From contig NZ_CP047020.1 of NCBI RefSeq assembly GCF_009796285.1, positions 8,866,001 through 8,930,000 on the forward strand: a DNA stretch of 64,000 nucleotides, in the 5' to 3' direction. Both the position numbers and the translations under genes were made by a program. Origin of the DNA: Streptomyces broussonetiae. Lineage in GTDB: Bacteria; Actinomycetota; Actinomycetes; Streptomycetales; Streptomycetaceae. This document shows positions 61,435-64,000 of the stretch, in pieces. A model generated the notes under the pieces. The model was given only the letters and a program-made list of their open reading frames with translations, ran no database searches and was not told the origin of the DNA. Every line of letters begins with the position of its first letter. The first letter of the stretch is position 1.

Positions 61435-63771
61435 GTGAGCACCTCGCGTGACGAGCAGCAGCGCAGGACCGCCGAGGGGGAGCAAGGGCCGGAGCCCCGC
61501 GTGGGCCCCGCCCCCGGGGGTGAGCCGTCCTTCCGCCCCTACCACCACCCCGCCGCCGGCTGGGGCGCCGCGAAGAGCGTGAGCAGGTTCCTGGCGCGCG
61601 AGGGTGCCCTGGTCGACGGACCGCGCGCGATCGTGAGGATGAACCACGAGAACGCGGGCTTCGACTGCCCCGGGTGCGCATGGCCGGACGACACCAAGGG
61701 CCTGCGCCTGGACATCTGCGAGAACGGGATCAAGCACGTCACCTGGGAGATGACCCGAAAGCGGGTCGGCCGCGCGTTCTTCGCGGAGCACTCGGTGAGC
61801 GAACTGTCCGAATGGAGCGACTTCGCCCTGGAGGACCAGGGCCGGCTCACCGAGCCCATGGTCTACGACCCCGGCCGCGACCACTACGTGCCGATCAGCT
61901 GGCGCGACGCCTTCGAGCTGGTCGGCCGGACCCTGCGCGAGCTGGACGCCCCCGGCCAGGCCGCCTTCTACACCTCCGGACGGCTCGGCAACGAGGCCAC
62001 CTTCCTGTACCAGCTGATGGCCCGGGAACTGGGCACCAACAACCTCCCCGACTGCTCCAACATGTGCCACGAGGCCAGCGGACGCGCCCTCGAGGCTTCG
62101 CTCGGCACCGGCAAGGGCACGGTCGACCTCAAGGACTGGCAGAGCACAGACGCCCTGTTCATCATGGGCGTGAACGCCGCCTCCAACGCGCCCCGGATGC
62201 TCACCGCCCTCGCCGAGGCCTACCGGCGCGGCGCCCAGATCGTGCACGTCAACCCGCTGATCGAGGCGGCCGCCCGGCGCACGATCATCCCGCACGACTT
62301 CGTGGACATGGCCACCGGCCACTCCACCCGCACCAGCACCCTGAATCTCCAGGTGCGCATCGGCGGGGACATGGCGCTGCTGCGCGGCATGGCGAAGGCC
62401 GTGCTGGAACAGGCCAGGAGCGACCCCAAGGCCCTGGACCAGGAGTTCATCGAACGTCACACCATCGGCTTCGACGACTACCGGAAGGTGTGCGAGGCCA
62501 CGCCCTGGCAGGAGATCGAGCGCCAGTCGGGCCTCGACCGCGCCGACATCCTCAAGGCCGCCCGCGTCTACCGCGACGCCGACCGCAGCATCGTCAGCTG
62601 GTGCCTGGGCCTCAGCCAGCACGAGCACGGCGTCGACACCGTCCGCGAGATCGTCAACCTGCTTCTGCTGCGCGGCAATCTGGGCCGCGAGGGCGCCGGG
62701 CCGTCACCGGTGCGCGGCCACAGCAACGTCCAGGGCAACCGCACCTGCGGCATCGACCACCGCCCGAGCGCCGAGTTCCTCGACCGGCTTGCCGCGGTGT
62801 GCGGGATCGACCCGCCCCGCGAGCACGGCCTGGACACCGTCGGCACCGTCGCCGCCATGCGGCGCGGCGACGTCAAGGTCTTCGTCGGCATGGGCGGCAA
62901 CTTCGCCCTCGCCGCCCCCGACACCCTGCTCACCTACGAGGCACTGCGCTCCTGCGACCTCACCGTCCAGGTGAGCACGAAGCTGAACCGCAGCCATGTC
63001 GTCCACGGCCGACAGGCCCTCATCCTGCCGTGCCTCGGCCGCACCGAGAAGGACCACCGGCGCAGCGGCATCCAGAGCACCTCGGTCGAGGACTCGATGA
63101 GCATGGTCCATCTGTCCGTCGGCATGAAACGCCCCGCCTCCCGGCACCTGCTCTCCGAGCCCGCCATCATCGCCGGCATGGCCCGCGCCGCCCTGCCGCA
63201 CAGCCCGACCCCGTGGCAGTGGTACGCCGAGGACTACGACCGCATCCGCGACACCATGGCCCAAGTCCTCGACGGATTCGAGGACTTCAACCGTCGGGTG
63301 CGGCTGCCGCTGGGCTTCCGCATCAAACAGCCCGCCCGCGAACTGGTCTTCCTGACGCCGTCCGGAAAGGCGGAGTTCTCCGCCGCCCCGCTGCCCGACG
63401 TCGTCCCCGCCCCGGGCACCCTGGCACTCGGCACCATGCGCTCCCACGACCAGTGGAACACGACCATCTACTCCGACAACGACCGCTACCGCGGCATCAA
63501 GAACCTGCGCACGCTGGTCTTCATGAACGAGGACGACATGCGCGAACGCGGCATCTGCGAGTTCGGCCCCGTGGACATCGTCAGCACGGCCAAGGACGGC
63601 ACCACCCGCTCCCTCGACGGCTTCCTCGCCGTCCCCTACGACATGCCCCGCGGCTGCGCGGCCGGCTACATGCCGGAGATGAACGTCCTCGTCGCCCTGT
63701 GCGACTTCAGCGAGCAGAGCGACCAGCCCCTCATGAAACACCTCCGGGTTACGATCGCCCCGAGCACTTGA
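61435..63771 (+). CDS. FdhF/YdeP family molybdopterin oxidoreductase, copy 2
   Basis: 778 residues from GTG 61435 (GGAAGGGGAGAG ahead). A close paralogue of copy 1: FDCPGCAWPDDTKGLRLDIC then ENGIKH keeps the same three cysteines; TNNLPDCSNMCHEASGRAL gives the Mo-ligand Cys; VRGHSNVQGNRTCG and MRSHDQWNTTIYSDNDRYRG are MPT motifs. It has no fdhD or moeA beside it and would depend on those at 50.5-55.1 kb. Physiological substrate unknown; YdeP relatives are linked to acid stress. Confidence 0.9.
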   Translation: MSTSRDEQQRRTAEGEQGPEPRVGPAPGGEPSFRPYHHPAAGWGAAKSVSRFLAREGALVDGPRAIVRMNHENAGFDCPGCAWPDDTKGLRLDICENGIKHVTWEMTRKRVGRAFFAEHSVSELSEWSDFALEDQGRLTEPMVYDPGRDHYVPISWRDAFELVGRTLRELDAPGQAAFYTSGRLGNEATFLYQLMARELGTNNLPDCSNMCHEASGRALEASLGTGKGTVDLKDWQSTDALFIMGVNAASNAPRMLTALAEAYRRGAQIVHVNPLIEAAARRTIIPHDFVDMATGHSTRTSTLNLQVRIGGDMALLRGMAKAVLEQARSDPKALDQEFIERHTIGFDDYRKVCEATPWQEIERQSGLDRADILKAARVYRDADRSIVSWCLGLSQHEHGVDTVREIVNLLLLRGNLGREGAGPSPVRGHSNVQGNRTCGIDHRPSAEFLDRLAAVCGIDPPREHGLDTVGTVAAMRRGDVKVFVGMGGNFALAAPDTLLTYEALRSCDLTVQVSTKLNRSHVVHGRQALILPCLGRTEKDHRRSGIQSTSVEDSMSMVHLSVGMKRPASRHLLSEPAIIAGMARAALPHSPTPWQWYAEDYDRIRDTMAQVLDGFEDFNRRVRLPLGFRIKQPARELVFLTPSGKAEFSAAPLPDVVPAPGTLALGTMRSHDQWNTTIYSDNDRYRGIKNLRTLVFMNEDDMRERGICEFGPVDIVSTAKDGTTRSLDGFLAVPYDMPRGCAAGYMPEMNVLVALCDFSEQSDQPLMKHLRVTIAPST

Positions 63772-63801
63772 ATCCGGCACGAGGCACCTCGGGGGCACGG
63801 C

Positions 63802-64000
63802 ATGACATCCGCGGTCGTGGTCGGCGCCGGGCCCAACGGGCTCGCCGCCGCGGCCTTTCTCGCCAGGGCGGGGCTCGAGGTGACGCTCCTGGAGGCGGCG
63901 GACGAGATCGGCGGCGGCACCCGCAGCCATGAGGCTCTCCTGCCCGGCCTGCTGCACGACCACTGCTCGGCCATCCACCCCACGGCTGTCGCCTCCCCGG
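63802..64000 (+). CDS. FAD-dependent oxidoreductase, phytoene dehydrogenase-like (3' partial)
   Basis: Sixty-six residues before the window ends. MTSAVVVGAGPNGLAAAAFL (GxGxxG) followed by EVTLLEAADEIGGG is the FAD-binding start of the phytoene desaturase/amine oxidase group; GPNGLAAA is typical of the NAD(P)/FAD-dependent CrtI-like subfamily. Starts 31 bp after copy 2 of the molybdoenzyme on the same strand; co-transcription is possible. Confidence 0.85.
   Translation, partial: MTSAVVVGAGPNGLAAAAFLARAGLEVTLLEAADEIGGGTRSHEALLPGLLHDHCSAIHPTAVASP

Overview
The window is high-GC actinobacterial DNA, almost certainly from a Streptomyces chromosome. The genes have strong third-position GC bias and frequent GTG/TTG starts. 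Typical families are present: DUF574-type SAM methyltransferase, WGR protein, many TetR regulators, a DasR-type chitinase promoter, actinobacterial bL37 and an FdhF/YdeP-FdhD set. Two IS110-family elements and at least seven broken or frameshifted genes suggest an accessory, arm-like part of the chromosome. No tRNA, rRNA, CRISPR array or prophage was seen.

Layout. 1-7.4 kb: AhpD-like fragment, deacetylase-fold lipoprotein, NmrA-type reductase with divergent TetR, DMT transporter, alcohol dehydrogenase, SDR and TetR. 7.4-9.3 kb: secreted GH18 chitinase with two DasR-like sites in its promoter. 9.4-12.3 kb: two different IS110 recombinase genes on the same strand, each with a structured leader (candidate bridge RNAs). 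12.3-19 kb: two small genes, then a polyamine-type ABC operon (potA-potD-potB-potC) divergent from a GntR regulator and a cache-domain protein. 19-25 kb: thioesterase, Lrp with divergent azlCD, azoreductase with divergent HxlR, SnoaL-like protein, frameshifted S41 peptidase. 25-32 kb: GCS2-type ligase, serine-hydrolase relic, LacI regulator and a purine-like uptake/deamination operon (NCS2 permease, amidohydrolase, TauE exporter) with LacI-type operators. 32-41 kb: methyltransferase, Fe-S oxidoreductase and SDR sharing twin palindromes, hemL behind a gutted hemB, aldo/keto reductase, PLP dehydratase, SDR and TetR. 42-50.5 kb: WGR/beta-propeller protein, an 18-bp imperfect repeat array, a glycerolipid cluster (TetR, GlpD, AGPS-like, lipid kinase), DsbA-like and Nudix-like proteins, broken thioesterase. 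50.5-64 kb: MoeA-like protein divergent from YdeP-type molybdoenzyme plus FdhD, LysR, DyP peroxidase followed by a decayed encapsulin gene, ClpC-like ATPase, small hydrophilic protein, GreA-like factor, a 25-residue bL37 gene, a second YdeP-type enzyme, and the start of a FAD oxidoreductase.

The most striking item is the encapsulin relic at 57190-57680. A DyP peroxidase that still ends in a weak LKG-type cargo tail is followed directly by a truncated, frameshifted encapsulin shell gene, so this nanocompartment system appears to have lost its local shell. Other notable items are the paired IS110 leaders, the catalytically dead hemB relic abutting hemL, the compensated double frameshift at 12750-12815, and the unassigned twin operators at 34481-34533.
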